From Aeromonas veronii (GTDB lineage Bacteria; Pseudomonadota; Gammaproteobacteria; Enterobacterales; Aeromonadaceae), in assembly GCF_040215105.1 (NCBI RefSeq), contig NZ_CP157875.1, forward strand, positions 2,843,501 through 2,907,500: DNA of 64,000 bases, given 5' to 3'. The notes beneath the pieces were generated by a model. That model saw only the letters and a program-made list of their open reading frames with translations, did no database searches and was not told the origin of the DNA. The translations under genes and the position numbers were made by a program. Positions 20,969 through 33,691 of this stretch are shown here, piece after piece. Each line of letters opens with the position of its first letter. The stretch's first letter is position 1.

Positions 20969-21874
20969 TCAGGCCAGTTCAACCCGGTTGCGACCCAGAT
21001 GCTTGGCCCGATAGAGGGCAAGATCGGTACGTTTCACCAGGGCCTCCGCATTCTCCCCTTCGAGGCAGATGCCGACCGCCACGCTCACCGTCACCCTGAT
21101 CCCGTCCGTCATGACCAGACGCTCCGTTGCGGCCCGGATCTGCTCGGCGAGCTCGCCCCCCTTGCCGATGGCGAGCCCCGGCAACCAGATGGCAAACTCC
21201 TCTCCCCCGAGCCGCGCGACGATCCCTTCCGCCGGACAGTGCTGACGCAGCAAGGCGCTGAACTCCCGCAGCACATTGTCACCCGTGCCGTGACCATGGC
21301 GGTCATTGACCTGCTTGAAATGATCCAGATCCAGCAACAGCAGCGGGGTGCCCGTCTCCATCTGGGAGTCGAGCACGGCACTGAAAGAACGGCGATTGGA
21401 CAGACCGGTCAGCTCGTCGGACATGGCGAGCGAAGCCAGACGCACCTGGGTGTCGTACATCTGCTTGACCATCAGCAAGACTCCCCATGCCGTCGCCAGC
21501 ATCCCCAGAGAGCGCAGACAATCCTCCACCCGCGAGAGCCACCAAGGCTGGAAGTAGACCTCGTCCATCACGTCGATGGCGCCCGAGACGAGCCACAGAT
21601 AGAGGCCGGTGGAGAGGTAGAGATAGGAGCGTCGGGAGAGGCTGGCACACTGCACGACCCAGAACATGAATAGCAGGGTCAAGACATTGATGATTTCGGC
21701 CATGCCCCCGATGGTATAGAGGTGGTGCTGGGGCAGCAGAGCAAAAGAGAGTCCATCCCATCCCGCCGTCAACAGCAGCAGGCAGGGCAGCAGCATGAGA
21801 GCGATGCGGCGGCCACGGGAGAGAGACGAAAAGCGGCTTGGGTGTATGGATAATTTAAGGGGAGTCTTTAGCAT
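20969..21874 (-). CDS. Membrane-bound GGDEF diguanylate cyclase
   Basis: 301 residues. The N-terminal half has about four to five hydrophobic helices (about 25-150), followed by a GGDEF domain with the active-site variant GGEEF in VARLGGEEFAIWLPG. GGEEF is normally active, making c-di-GMP from GTP. The product-inhibition I-site (RxxD nine residues before the motif) is absent; the position reads PAEG. The signal sensed by the membrane domain is unknown. Confidence 0.9.
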   Translation of the reverse strand: MLKTPLKLSIHPSRFSSLSRGRRIALMLLPCLLLLTAGWDGLSFALLPQHHLYTIGGMAEIINVLTLLFMFWVVQCASLSRRSYLYLSTGLYLWLVSGAIDVMDEVYFQPWWLSRVEDCLRSLGMLATAWGVLLMVKQMYDTQVRLASLAMSDELTGLSNRRSFSAVLDSQMETGTPLLLLDLDHFKQVNDRHGHGTGDNVLREFSALLRQHCPAEGIVARLGGEEFAIWLPGLAIGKGGELAEQIRAATERLVMTDGIRVTVSVAVGICLEGENAEALVKRTDLALYRAKHLGRNRVELA

Positions 21875-21996
21875 CTCTCTGGCTCCAAGGCATCGCTAGC
21901 CCGCGACAGCCGGGTGTTTGCCAGCATGGGCGGGCACATGCCGCCATGGTGCAGTCCAGGCCGTTCAATGCTCGTATTGTGAACCAGATTTTCCAT

Positions 21997-22033
21997 AAAA
22001 AACAATCCCCTCACCACAAAGGCCAGGGGATTG
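21997..22033 (-). terminator. Terminator of leuA
   Basis: Minus-strand CAATCCCCT/AGGGGATTG stem with a 13-nt loop, then TTTTTT. Confidence 0.88.
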
Positions 22034-22074
22034 CCGAGGAACAAATACGGGCCGCACAGGCCCGCAATGAACGG

Positions 22075-23733
22075 TCAGGCGCTCTGGCGCAGAGCCTGAT
22101 GCTGCGCCGCACCGTTGATCACCGCCTGCAGGGAGGCGTTGACCACGTCGCGCCCCACGGCGACGCCACAGTGGCGCACGCCATCGATGCTGAGCAGCAC
22201 ATAGGCGGCAGCCCGGGACTCGGTACCGGCACTGAGGGCATGCTCCGAGTAATCGAGCACGTCGATGTGCATCCCGGTATGACGCTCCCAGCCGTTGACC
22301 AGTGCCGTGATGGCCCCCTCCCCCTCGCCACTCAGCTGCACACCGCCATCCGGCGTCTGCAGTTCGAGGCGCAGGTTCTCCTGGTTGTCGTGCCCCAGCT
22401 GGAAGCGACCGATACGGTAGCCATGGACGGGTTCGAGATAGTGCTGCTCGAACAGGGCGCGGATCTGCTCAGGGCTGATTTCGCTGCTGCTCGCTTCGGC
22501 CTGCGCCTGGACCCGGCGGCTGAAGTCGATCTGCAGCCAGCGCGGCAGTTGCAGGCCAAGATCCCGCTCCAGCAGATAGGTAACGCCGCCCTTGCCGGAC
22601 TGGCTGTTGATGCGGATCACCGCCTCGTAGCTGCGGCCGAGATCGGCAGGATCAATGGGCAGATAGGCCACGTCCCAGTAAGCGTCGGGTTTGGGCGCCG
22701 CCAGGGACTTGCGGATGGCGTCCTGATGGCTGCCGGAAAACGCGGTGTAGACCAGCTCCCCCGCATAGGGGTGGCGCGGGTGCAGTGCAATCTGGGTGCA
22801 GGCCCCGACGGTGGCGACGATGGCGTCCATATCAGACAAGTCCAGCTCCGGGTCTATGCCCTGGCTGTAGAGGTTCATGGCCATGGTGACGATGTCCATG
22901 TTGCCGGTGCGCTCGCCGTTGCCAAGCAGGGTGCCTTCGATGCGATCCGCCCCCGCCAGCACCGCCAGCTCGGCGGCGGCCACCCCGCAACCCCGATCGT
23001 TGTGGGTATGGATGGAGATGCTCACCTCGGGGCGTGCCTTCAGGTGGCGGCAGAACCACTCCACCTGATCCGCAAACACATTGGGAGTGCTCACCTCCAC
23101 CGTCGCCGGCAGGTTGAGGATCATGGGGCGGGCGGCAGGGCGCCACTCGTCGATGACGGCGTCACACACCTCCACCGCAAACTCCACCTCGGTGCTGCTG
23201 AAACTCTCGGGGGAGTACTGGAAGCTCCACTCGGTACCTGGGTTCTTCGCCGCATAGTCGCGCACCCAGCGCGCCCCCTGCACGGCGATGGCCTTGACCC
23301 CTTCCCGACCCGAGTTGAACACATAGTTGCGCTGGGTCGGATTGACCGAGTTGTAGACGTGAACGATGGCCCGCTTGGCCCCCTTGAGGGACTCGAAGGT
23401 GCGGGCGATGAGATCTTCCCGGGCCTGCACCAGCACCTGGATGGTCACATCCTCGGGGATGAGGTCCCGCTCGATGAGCTCGCGCACAAAGTCAAAATCC
23501 GGCTGGGAGGCGGCGGGGAAGCCCACCTCGACATGCTTGAAGCCAATGTGCACCATCAGTGCCCACATCTGCAGCTTCTGGGCCACCGTCATGGGCTCGA
23601 CCAGCGCCTGGTTGCCATCACGCAAGTCCACTGCGCACCAGAGCGGCGCCCGCTCCATCACCCGGTTGGGCCATTGGCGATCCGCCAGATTGATCACGGG
23701 GGAGCGGCGGTATTTGCGGTGATCGAAGCTCAT
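22075..23733 (-). CDS. leuA: 2-isopropylmalate synthase, long (type 2) form
   Basis: 552 residues, first committed step of leucine synthesis (acetyl-CoA plus 2-oxoisovalerate). The N-terminal HMGL-like barrel has LRDGNQALVEPM and the metal-site HTHNDRG followed by GADRIEGTLLGNGERTGN. The C-terminal LeuA dimer/allosteric domain supports leucine feedback. The length and the start (RKYRRSPVINLADRQWP) are those of the actinobacterial/pseudomonad LeuA, not the roughly 520-residue enteric form. The gene stands alone, away from leuBCD. Ribosome site AAGGAAAG lies before the ATG at 23733. Confidence 0.95.
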   Translation of the reverse strand: MSFDHRKYRRSPVINLADRQWPNRVMERAPLWCAVDLRDGNQALVEPMTVAQKLQMWALMVHIGFKHVEVGFPAASQPDFDFVRELIERDLIPEDVTIQVLVQAREDLIARTFESLKGAKRAIVHVYNSVNPTQRNYVFNSGREGVKAIAVQGARWVRDYAAKNPGTEWSFQYSPESFSSTEVEFAVEVCDAVIDEWRPAARPMILNLPATVEVSTPNVFADQVEWFCRHLKARPEVSISIHTHNDRGCGVAAAELAVLAGADRIEGTLLGNGERTGNMDIVTMAMNLYSQGIDPELDLSDMDAIVATVGACTQIALHPRHPYAGELVYTAFSGSHQDAIRKSLAAPKPDAYWDVAYLPIDPADLGRSYEAVIRINSQSGKGGVTYLLERDLGLQLPRWLQIDFSRRVQAQAEASSSEISPEQIRALFEQHYLEPVHGYRIGRFQLGHDNQENLRLELQTPDGGVQLSGEGEGAITALVNGWERHTGMHIDVLDYSEHALSAGTESRAAAYVLLSIDGVRHCGVAVGRDVVNASLQAVINGAAQHQALRQSA

Positions 23734-24144
23734 ATTCGTCTTTCCTTGGCTGGGGCCATAAAGGGGTCACGGGAAGCGGCTGAGGGGCAGTGCAAGCAGG
23801 GGGAACGGGTTGGCGCGGTAACGCTGGCCCTGACAGGGGGTGGGACGATGACCCCACCACCGGTTTCCATGGGCCCCGCCTGATAAGGGGGAGCCGGCCA
23901 GCGTGGCTGGGTAAGCCGCTGACCCTGATCCTCTCGCACTGCCTATGCGTTGTCTTGCGACAGCGGCACCTGCAGACGCGGATGACCTTGGTGATGAGAA
24001 ACCAGTATAGGGAAGCGGACGCGGTGAAAGATTGCGAAGATGGCGACTAAAGACTAAATATGCGCAACAACTCCTTAAAATATAACTATTTATGAGTTCA
24101 TTTCACCTCAGCCAGCGCCGCTCTCTTCACACAGGATTGGGTAA
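23734..24144. promoter_or_regulatory. Upstream region of leuA
   Basis: About 410 bp. On the minus strand a TATACT element (about 24004-24009) could be the -10 box. I looked for a leucine-rich leader peptide with an attenuator and found neither a run of Leu codons nor a U-tract hairpin. Confidence 0.35.
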
Positions 24145-24175
24145 ACAAAAACCCCGCCATCGCTGGCGGGGTTTT
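24145..24175 (-). terminator. Terminator of carAB
   Basis: Minus-strand ACCCCGCCA/TGGCGGGGT hairpin with a GCGA loop, then a T-rich tail; about 45 bp after the carB stop. Confidence 0.92.
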
Positions 24176-24219
24176 GAGTAGTACAGGAGCCGAGGTCCCC
24201 GGCCCTTGCCATGGGTGCC

Positions 24220-27444
<3,225 letters not shown>

Positions 27445-27460
27445 GGCTTCTCTTTTCCTC

Positions 27461-28597
27461 TTAAGCGCGATACTGCTTGATCAATTCAATAAAGTGGTCA
27501 AAGAGACCGGCACAATCGTGGGGGCCCGGGCTTGCCTCCGGGTGACCCTGGAAGCTGAAGGCTGGGCGGTCGGTGCGATGGATGCCTTGCAGGGAGCCGT
27601 CGAACAGGGAGACGTGGGTCGCGCGCAGGCAATCCGGCAGGCTCTCCTCGTCCACCGCAAAACCGTGGTTCTGGGCGGTGATCATGACGGTGTTGTCATC
27701 GAGGCTCTTCACCGGATGGTTCGCACCGTGATGACCGAACTTCATCTTCAGGGTCTTGGCACCGGAGGCCAGCCCCAGCAACTGATGACCGAGGCAGATG
27801 CCGAACACCGGGGTGTTGGTATTGAGGAACGCCTTGATGGCCTCGATGGCATAGTCGCACGGCTCGGGGTCACCGGGGCCGTTGGAGAGGAAGATGCCAT
27901 CGGGGTTCAGCGCCAGTACCTCGGCGGCCGGGGTCTTGGCCGGCACCACGGTCAGACGGCAGCCACGGTCCACCAGCATGCGCAAGATGTTGCGCTTGAC
28001 GCCAAAGTCATAGGCCACCACGTGGTATTTGAGCTCATCGGCAGCCGGGGTGACATGGCCCTTACCGAGCTGCCAGCTCCCTTCGGTCCAGCTGTAGGAC
28101 TCGCTGACGGTCACTTCTTTTGCCAGATCCATCCCCTTCAAACCGGGGAAGGCGCGGGCCTGTTCGAGTGCGTACGCCTCATCAACCTGCTTGCCCGCCA
28201 GGATGCAACCAGCCTGGGCGCCTTTCTCGCGCAGGATGCGGGTCAGTTTGCGGGTGTCGATGTCGGCGATGCCAACGATGTTTTGAGACTTGAGGTAATC
28301 GGAGAGGGATTGCTGATTGCGGAAATTGGAGGCAAGTATCGGAAGGTCCCGGATAATCAATCCTTGTGCGTGGATTTGACTGGACTCTTCATCTTCGCTG
28401 TTGGTGCCGGTGTTGCCTATATGGGGGTAAGTGAGGGTGACTATCTGACGGGAGTAAGAGGGATCGGTGAGGATTTCCTGATAGCCCGTCATCGACGTAT
28501 TGAAAACCACTTCACCAACGGAACATCCCTCGGCGCCTATCGACACGCCTTTGAACACAGTTCCATCTTCCAGCACTAGCAATGCAGTGTGATTCAA
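27461..28597 (-). CDS. carA: Carbamoyl-phosphate synthase, small (glutaminase) subunit
   Basis: 378 residues: an N-terminal CarA domain, then a class I glutamine amidotransferase with the nucleophile Cys in [14 protein letters not shown] and the His/Glu pair in the C-terminal GHPEASPGP. Supplies ammonia to CarB. GGAGG precedes the ATG. Order dapB-carA-carB is as in enterics, but dapB has its own terminator and carA its own promoter. Confidence 0.98.
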   Translation of the reverse strand: MNHTALLVLEDGTVFKGVSIGAEGCSVGEVVFNTSMTGYQEILTDPSYSRQIVTLTYPHIGNTGTNSEDEESSQIHAQGLIIRDLPILASNFRNQQSLSDYLKSQNIVGIADIDTRKLTRILREKGAQAGCILAGKQVDEAYALEQARAFPGLKGMDLAKEVTVSESYSWTEGSWQLGKGHVTPAADELKYHVVAYDFGVKRNILRMLVDRGCRLTVVPAKTPAAEVLALNPDGIFLSNGPGDPEPCDYAIEAIKAFLNTNTPVFGICLGHQLLGLASGAKTLKMKFGHHGANHPVKSLDDNTVMITAQNHGFAVDEESLPDCLRATHVSLFDGSLQGIHRTDRPAFSFQGHPEASPGPHDCAGLFDHFIELIKQYRA

Positions 28598-28708
28598 GAC
28601 AACCTCCAGTTATTTAGCTTTAAATTCAGCAATTTACCTGGGTGTTGCGGGTCTTTACGCTGTTTGAAACAGGGCTCTGACCCGGCAGATTTCTGGCAAA
28701 TTGGGCGC

Positions 28709-28736
28709 ATTCTACTTAAAAACGATCGCATTTCAA
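28709..28736 (-). promoter_or_regulatory. Probable sigma-70 promoter of carAB
   Basis: On the minus strand, -35 TTGAAA (28731-28736) and -10 TAGAAT (28709-28714) separated by 16 bp, giving a leader of about 105 nt before carA. A stretch at 28754-28771 matches the ARG-box consensus at about 16 of 18 positions. It lies upstream of the -35, so ArgR control is possible but unproven. Confidence 0.6.
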
Positions 28737-28771
28737 CGTCTTTTCTCACCTGAAATGCATCTAAATTCAAT

Positions 28772-29189
28772 AAAAAAGCAGTATTACCCATTATCTATGC
28801 ACTAACCCGCTTTGCAATCCCCTCTACCAAAAGAAAATCAAAAAGCTGACGCAAAAGGCAGAGACAACGCCGCCGCCCATACATAAATGGATATTTATTT
28901 CATCAATTACAGATAGTTATGATTTTACAAAAAAACAAACATGAGCCAATCAATGCCGATTTCTGATAAAAAACTTTCCACCAACAAAAGAAAACGTTTT
29001 TATGCGATTGAATTTTTAGTCTCTTTGATGTCGGTTAAGAAAACGGGGCGAGCGGGATCATTGAGGCTCATCCCCGTTACCCTTTGATGACATTTTCGCA
29101 ATGAAGAACGGGGAGAATTCAGGGAGTCGTTGATTTTATGGCAGTTCAGACAAAAAATGACGGCTAAGCCTTGTTTAGGCAACTAATGT
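28772..29189. other. Intergenic region between dapB and carA
   Basis: About 420 bp, AT-rich. No credible gene; several A-runs, nothing matching a known RNA. Confidence 0.4.
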
Positions 29190-29214
29190 AAAAAACCCCG
29201 GCGTACCGGGGTTT
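29190..29214 (-). terminator. Terminator of dapB
   Basis: Minus-strand ACCCCGG/CCGGGGT hairpin with a TACG loop, then TTTTTT. Confidence 0.92.
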
Positions 29215-29245
29215 CTCTTCTGACGGATGGCTAGTCTGGACAGCC

Positions 29246-30097
<852 letters not shown>

Positions 30098-30293
30098 TTA
30101 CCAGCCTGCGTCCGCTTTGAAAAGCTCGCCGTGGACGCCAGTCAGCGCCCGACATAAAAACAATAAACAAAACAAATTGCCGAATTTTAAGTGGAATTAA
30201 TCACCCAATCGAAATCGCCAGACAGAAAAAATTATCCATCTGGACGTCTATCTTGACCCCGCCTCCCGCTCCCACTACTGTAGGCTCCCCATA

Positions 30294-30345
30294 GCGGCAG
30301 GATGCCCACCCTGTGCCCGACATGCTTCGGACTCACGCAGGCCGC
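30294..30345 (+). promoter_or_regulatory. Structured leader element upstream of the NhaC-type antiporter gene
   Basis: Nested complementary arms: GCGGC (30294-30298) with GCCGC (30341-30345), CTG with CAG inside, and CCGA (30317-30320) with TCGG (30327-30330) around a 6-nt loop. It ends 35 nt before the antiporter start codon. It could be a cis-acting RNA, but I cannot match it to a named class from memory. Confidence 0.35.
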
Positions 30346-30379
30346 GACAGGAGGTCATTGTTCAAGTTTCGAGGAACAC

Positions 30380-31726
30380 ATGATCCAGACCCAACCCAGT
30401 GCCAGGGCCTTGCTGCCCCTGCTGGTCTTTCTTGCTCTCTTCATCGGTACCGGCACCTGGCTTACCCTGCAGGGGGTCGAGTTTGCCTTCTATCAGCTGC
30501 CCGCCCCCGTCGCCGCCCTGCCCGCCGTCATGCTGGCGCTGATGCTGGGCCGGGAGGGATTCAACAAAAACCTCGAGACCTTCTTCAAGGGGGTCGGTGA
30601 CAGCAACATCATGGCCATGTGCCTCATCTATCTGCTGGCGGGCGCCTTCGCCACCGTGGCCAAGGCCACCGGCGGGGTCGATGCCACGGTCGCGCTCGGC
30701 CTCTCCCTCATCCCGGGCTGGTGTCTGCTGCCGGGCCTCTTCCTTATCTCTGCCTTTATTGCCACCGCCATGGGCACCTCCATGGGCACCATAGGCGCCG
30801 TGGCGCCGGTGGCCCTCGGCGTGGCCCATGCCACCGGCATCAGCCCGGTGCTGATGGCGGGCACCATACTCTCCGGCGCCATGTTCGGGGACAACCTCTC
30901 CATCATCTCCGACACCACCATAGCCGCGACCCGCAGCCAGGGCTGCGAGATGAAGGACAAGTTCCGCGAGAACGTCAAGATTGCCGCCCCCGCCGCCGTG
31001 CTGGTGATCCTGCTCTATCTGCTGCTGGGTTCCACCGGGGATGTCCCCGCCTCCGCCGCCAGCGCCGATCTGCTCAAGGTGATGCCCTATCTGCTGATCC
31101 TGGGACTGGCACTGGCCGGGGTGAATGTGTTCGTGGTGCTGGGGATCGGCATCCTGGCTGCCGGCGGCGTGGGTCTGGTAGGGGGTTACCCCATCGGCCA
31201 GTTCAGCAAGGACATCTATCAGGGCTTCACCAGCATGCAGGAGATCTTCCTGCTCTCCATGCTCATCGGCGGCCTCGGCGCCCTGATGGAGCGCCAGGGG
31301 GGCCTTGCTTGGATCAGCGCCCGCATCGCCGCCCTCATCGCCCGCTTCACCCGGGCCCACGAGGGGGAGCAGAACGAGAAGGCGGCCGAGCTTGGCATCG
31401 CCGGGGTGGTGGGTCTCACCAACCTGTGCACCGCCAACAACACGGTGGCCATCATCGTCGCCAGCAAGGTGGCACGGGATCTGGCCGAGCAACACGGGGT
31501 CACCCCGCGCCGCGCCGCCTCCATGCTGGATATCTTCTCCTGCGTGGTGCAGGGGCTGATCCCCTGGGGTGCCCAGGCCCTGCTGCTTGGATCCATCTTC
31601 GCCCTCTCGCCGCTCGCGGTCGTGAGCATGAGCTTCTACCCGATGGCCCTGGCGCTGGCGGCCATCGTTGCAGTGTTTATCAAGCATCAGACGAGCAGCG
31701 CCGCCGGCAACCGCCAGGTCGCCTGA
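30380..31726 (+). CDS. Na+/H+ antiporter, NhaC family
   Basis: 448 residues with about eleven hydrophobic segments. The conserved mid-protein stretch GTSMGTIGAVAPVALGVA, the SGAMFGDNLSIISDTTIAA motif and the C-terminal TNLCTANNTVAIIVASKVA are typical of NhaC/Na+-dicarboxylate-like antiporters. The ATG at 30380 has GAGGA upstream; an in-frame start at 30302 would add a non-hydrophobic segment and is rejected. Probably exchanges sodium or a metabolite for protons across the inner membrane; ion specificity cannot be read from sequence. Confidence 0.85.
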   Translation: MIQTQPSARALLPLLVFLALFIGTGTWLTLQGVEFAFYQLPAPVAALPAVMLALMLGREGFNKNLETFFKGVGDSNIMAMCLIYLLAGAFATVAKATGGVDATVALGLSLIPGWCLLPGLFLISAFIATAMGTSMGTIGAVAPVALGVAHATGISPVLMAGTILSGAMFGDNLSIISDTTIAATRSQGCEMKDKFRENVKIAAPAAVLVILLYLLLGSTGDVPASAASADLLKVMPYLLILGLALAGVNVFVVLGIGILAAGGVGLVGGYPIGQFSKDIYQGFTSMQEIFLLSMLIGGLGALMERQGGLAWISARIAALIARFTRAHEGEQNEKAAELGIAGVVGLTNLCTANNTVAIIVASKVARDLAEQHGVTPRRAASMLDIFSCVVQGLIPWGAQALLLGSIFALSPLAVVSMSFYPMALALAAIVAVFIKHQTSSAAGNRQVA

Positions 31727-31738
31727 GACCCCTCCGCG

Positions 31739-31771
31739 TGAAGGGCCAGGCCTTTGGCCGCGCCCTTCACC
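31739..31771 (+). terminator. Strong hairpin after the antiporter gene
   Basis: Perfect 9-bp arms GTGAAGGGC/GCCCTTCAC with an inner AGGCC/GGCC pairing. There is no T-run, so it may be an mRNA 3'-end or Rho-related structure rather than a classic terminator. Confidence 0.5.
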
Positions 31772-31872
31772 AACCCTGACGCGCGGGCCGGGCCGCTTTT
31801 CATCCCGCCATGCCCTTGTTAAGGTAATCTCGGCCTTCTGCCCACCCTCTTCATCATCCTCAAGGAGCCCCC

Positions 31873-32496
31873 ATGCCGGATCGCCAGCCTGAACACCCCG
31901 ATGCACGTCACTCCCTGCGCCAGCTCATCCGCCAGCGCAGAAAGAGCCTGAGTCAGGACGAGCAGCAGGCGGCGGCAGAGCAACTGGTGGTCCGCTTCAA
32001 GGAGCACCCCGATATCCTGGCAGCCAGGCGTATCGCTCTCTACCTGGCCAACGACGGGGAGCTCAATCCCCTGCCCACCATTCACTGGCTCTGGGCCCAA
32101 CAAAAAGAGGTCTACCTGCCGGTGCTACACCCCTTCACCCCGGGCCATCTACTGTTCCAGCGCTACACCGCCACCAGCCCCATGATCCGCAACCGCTTCG
32201 GCATCCCCGAGCCCGAGCTCGACATGTCGCAGGTAGTGCCCCACAGCATGCTGGACATCATCTGCACCCCCTTGGTGGCCTTCGATGCCACAGGCAACCG
32301 GCTCGGCATGGGAGGGGGGTATTACGATCGCACCCTCGCCAGCTGGCATGAACACAGGCTTGGCCCCCTGCCGCTCGGCCTTGCTCACGACTGCCAGCAG
32401 GTAGACAGCGTGCCGCAGGAGCAGTGGGACGTGCCCCTGCCGCAGATCCTCACCCCGGCCCGCCTATGGCACTTCTCCCAATCCCATCCAGCCTGA
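31873..32496 (+). CDS. fau: 5-formyltetrahydrofolate cyclo-ligase
   Basis: 207 residues (also known as ygfA). Converts 5-formyl-THF to 5,10-methenyl-THF with ATP. The nucleotide-binding loop GMGGGYYDRTL and the N-terminal RQLIRQRRKSLS basic motif are clear. AAGGAG lies before the ATG. In many gammaproteobacteria the 6S RNA gene precedes fau; here only 146 bp separate it from the antiporter gene, too short for 6S RNA. Confidence 0.93.
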   Translation: MPDRQPEHPDARHSLRQLIRQRRKSLSQDEQQAAAEQLVVRFKEHPDILAARRIALYLANDGELNPLPTIHWLWAQQKEVYLPVLHPFTPGHLLFQRYTATSPMIRNRFGIPEPELDMSQVVPHSMLDIICTPLVAFDATGNRLGMGGGYYDRTLASWHEHRLGPLPLGLAHDCQQVDSVPQEQWDVPLPQILTPARLWHFSQSHPA

Positions 32497-32677
32497 CAGT
32501 CAACTACGCTGCCAACGGATTGAATGACGACATGTTTGACTGCCACCAGACCTCATGACCAATAAACAGGCAAACGATTTACATCTTGGGGCTTTTTGGG
32601 CCAAAACATGCGCCCTGCGGTCGCTCTCGAGGGATTGCTTGGATATAATGCCGCCGCTTTTTCCATAAGGATCCATC

Positions 32678-33331
32678 ATGACTCAAGATGAAATGAAGAA
32701 GGCGGCCGGTTGGGCTGCGCTCAAATACGTGGTTCCCGGCACCATCGTCGGGGTCGGCACCGGCTCTACCGTCAATCACTTCATCGACGCACTGGCGACC
32801 ATGAAGGATGAGATCAAGGGCGCGGTCTCCAGCTCCGTCGCCTCCACCGAGCGCCTCAAGGGCTTCGGTATCCCCGTGTTTGATCTCAACGAGATCGATG
32901 CCCTCTCCGTCTACGTGGATGGCGCCGACGAGATCAACGCCAGCCGCGACATGATCAAGGGCGGTGGCGCCGCTCTGACCCGCGAGAAGATCGTCGCCGC
33001 CGTGGCCGACAAGTTCATCTGCATCATCGACAACACCAAGACGGTCCCGGTGCTCGGCACCTTCCCGCTGCCGGTGGAAGTGATCCCCATGGCCCGCGAA
33101 TACGTGGCCCGCGAGATCAAGAAGCTCGGCGGCAACCCGGTGTGGCGTGAAGGGGTGGTAACCGACAACGGCAACCACATCCTCGACGTCAAGGGCATGG
33201 CCATCACCGATGCCAAGGGGCTGGAAGTACAGCTCAACGCCATCGTCGGTACGGTCACCAACGGCCTGTTCGCCCATCGCGGTGCAGACGTCGTGCTGAT
33301 CGGCACTCCGGACGGGGTCGTGACCCAATAA
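32678..33331 (+). CDS. rpiA: Ribose-5-phosphate isomerase A
   Basis: 217 residues; interconverts ribose 5-phosphate and ribulose 5-phosphate. Motifs [11 protein letters not shown], the catalytic DGADEI and [19 protein letters not shown] before the ATG, with a TATAAT (32644-32649) a short way upstream. The last 20 codons ([19 protein letters not shown]) are repeated, with many base changes, about 40 bp after the stop (see the ghost copy). Confidence 0.97.
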   Translation: MTQDEMKKAAGWAALKYVVPGTIVGVGTGSTVNHFIDALATMKDEIKGAVSSSVASTERLKGFGIPVFDLNEIDALSVYVDGADEINASRDMIKGGGAALTREKIVAAVADKFICIIDNTKTVPVLGTFPLPVEVIPMAREYVAREIKKLGGNPVWREGVVTDNGNHILDVKGMAITDAKGLEVQLNAIVGTVTNGLFAHRGADVVLIGTPDGVVTQ

Positions 33332-33371
33332 GGCATCTGGCATGGTCGGCGTGGTCCCCCAGGATCCATGT

Positions 33372-33430
33372 TCCGCCCACCGTGGTGCAGATGCCGTGCT
33401 GATCGGCACCCCGGATGGCGTGGTCACCAA
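33372..33430 (+). pseudogene. Ghost copy of the rpiA 3' end
   Basis: Reads [19 protein letters not shown] in the plus direction, the same as the RpiA C-terminus but for two residues, while the DNA differs at many third positions. It has no start or upstream domain. Best explained as the tail of an older rpiA allele left behind when a diverged rpiA 3' part recombined in, rather than a fresh duplication. Confidence 0.85.
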
Positions 33431-33479
33431 CCAAGTCTCCCTGCCAGCGGTGAGCGGCCCGTCCAGGGCCCCTCTGCCG

Positions 33480-33523
33480 CAGAAACAGCAACGGCGCCTC
33501 CTCGGGCGCCGTTGCTGTTTCTG
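33480..33523 (+). terminator. Long hairpin terminator of rpiA
   Basis: Perfect 19-bp arms (CAGAAACAGCAACGGCGCC and its complement) with a 6-nt loop. The arm itself supplies a short T-stretch, so it may act in both directions. Confidence 0.8.
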
Positions 33524-33691
33524 GCTCGACAAACGACATAGTCTCAGCTACAACTATCGTTGAAAACTTCAAAGAATTTGACTTTCGTCACAAATATTCC
33601 CTCTCCTCGCTGTTTTTGCTAATTTACGGTTTTCTTCACATCGCATACCTGCACCGTTTTTCGCACACATATATAAAACAGAGGGATCGTC

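Noticed and set aside
23734..24144. Leucine leader peptide and attenuator for leuA
   Set aside because: No run of Leu codons behind a start and no U-tract hairpin were found in the minus-strand leader.
31727..31872. 6S RNA gene upstream of fau
   Set aside because: Expected from enteric synteny, but the gap is 146 bp, shorter than 6S RNA, and shows a simple hairpin instead.
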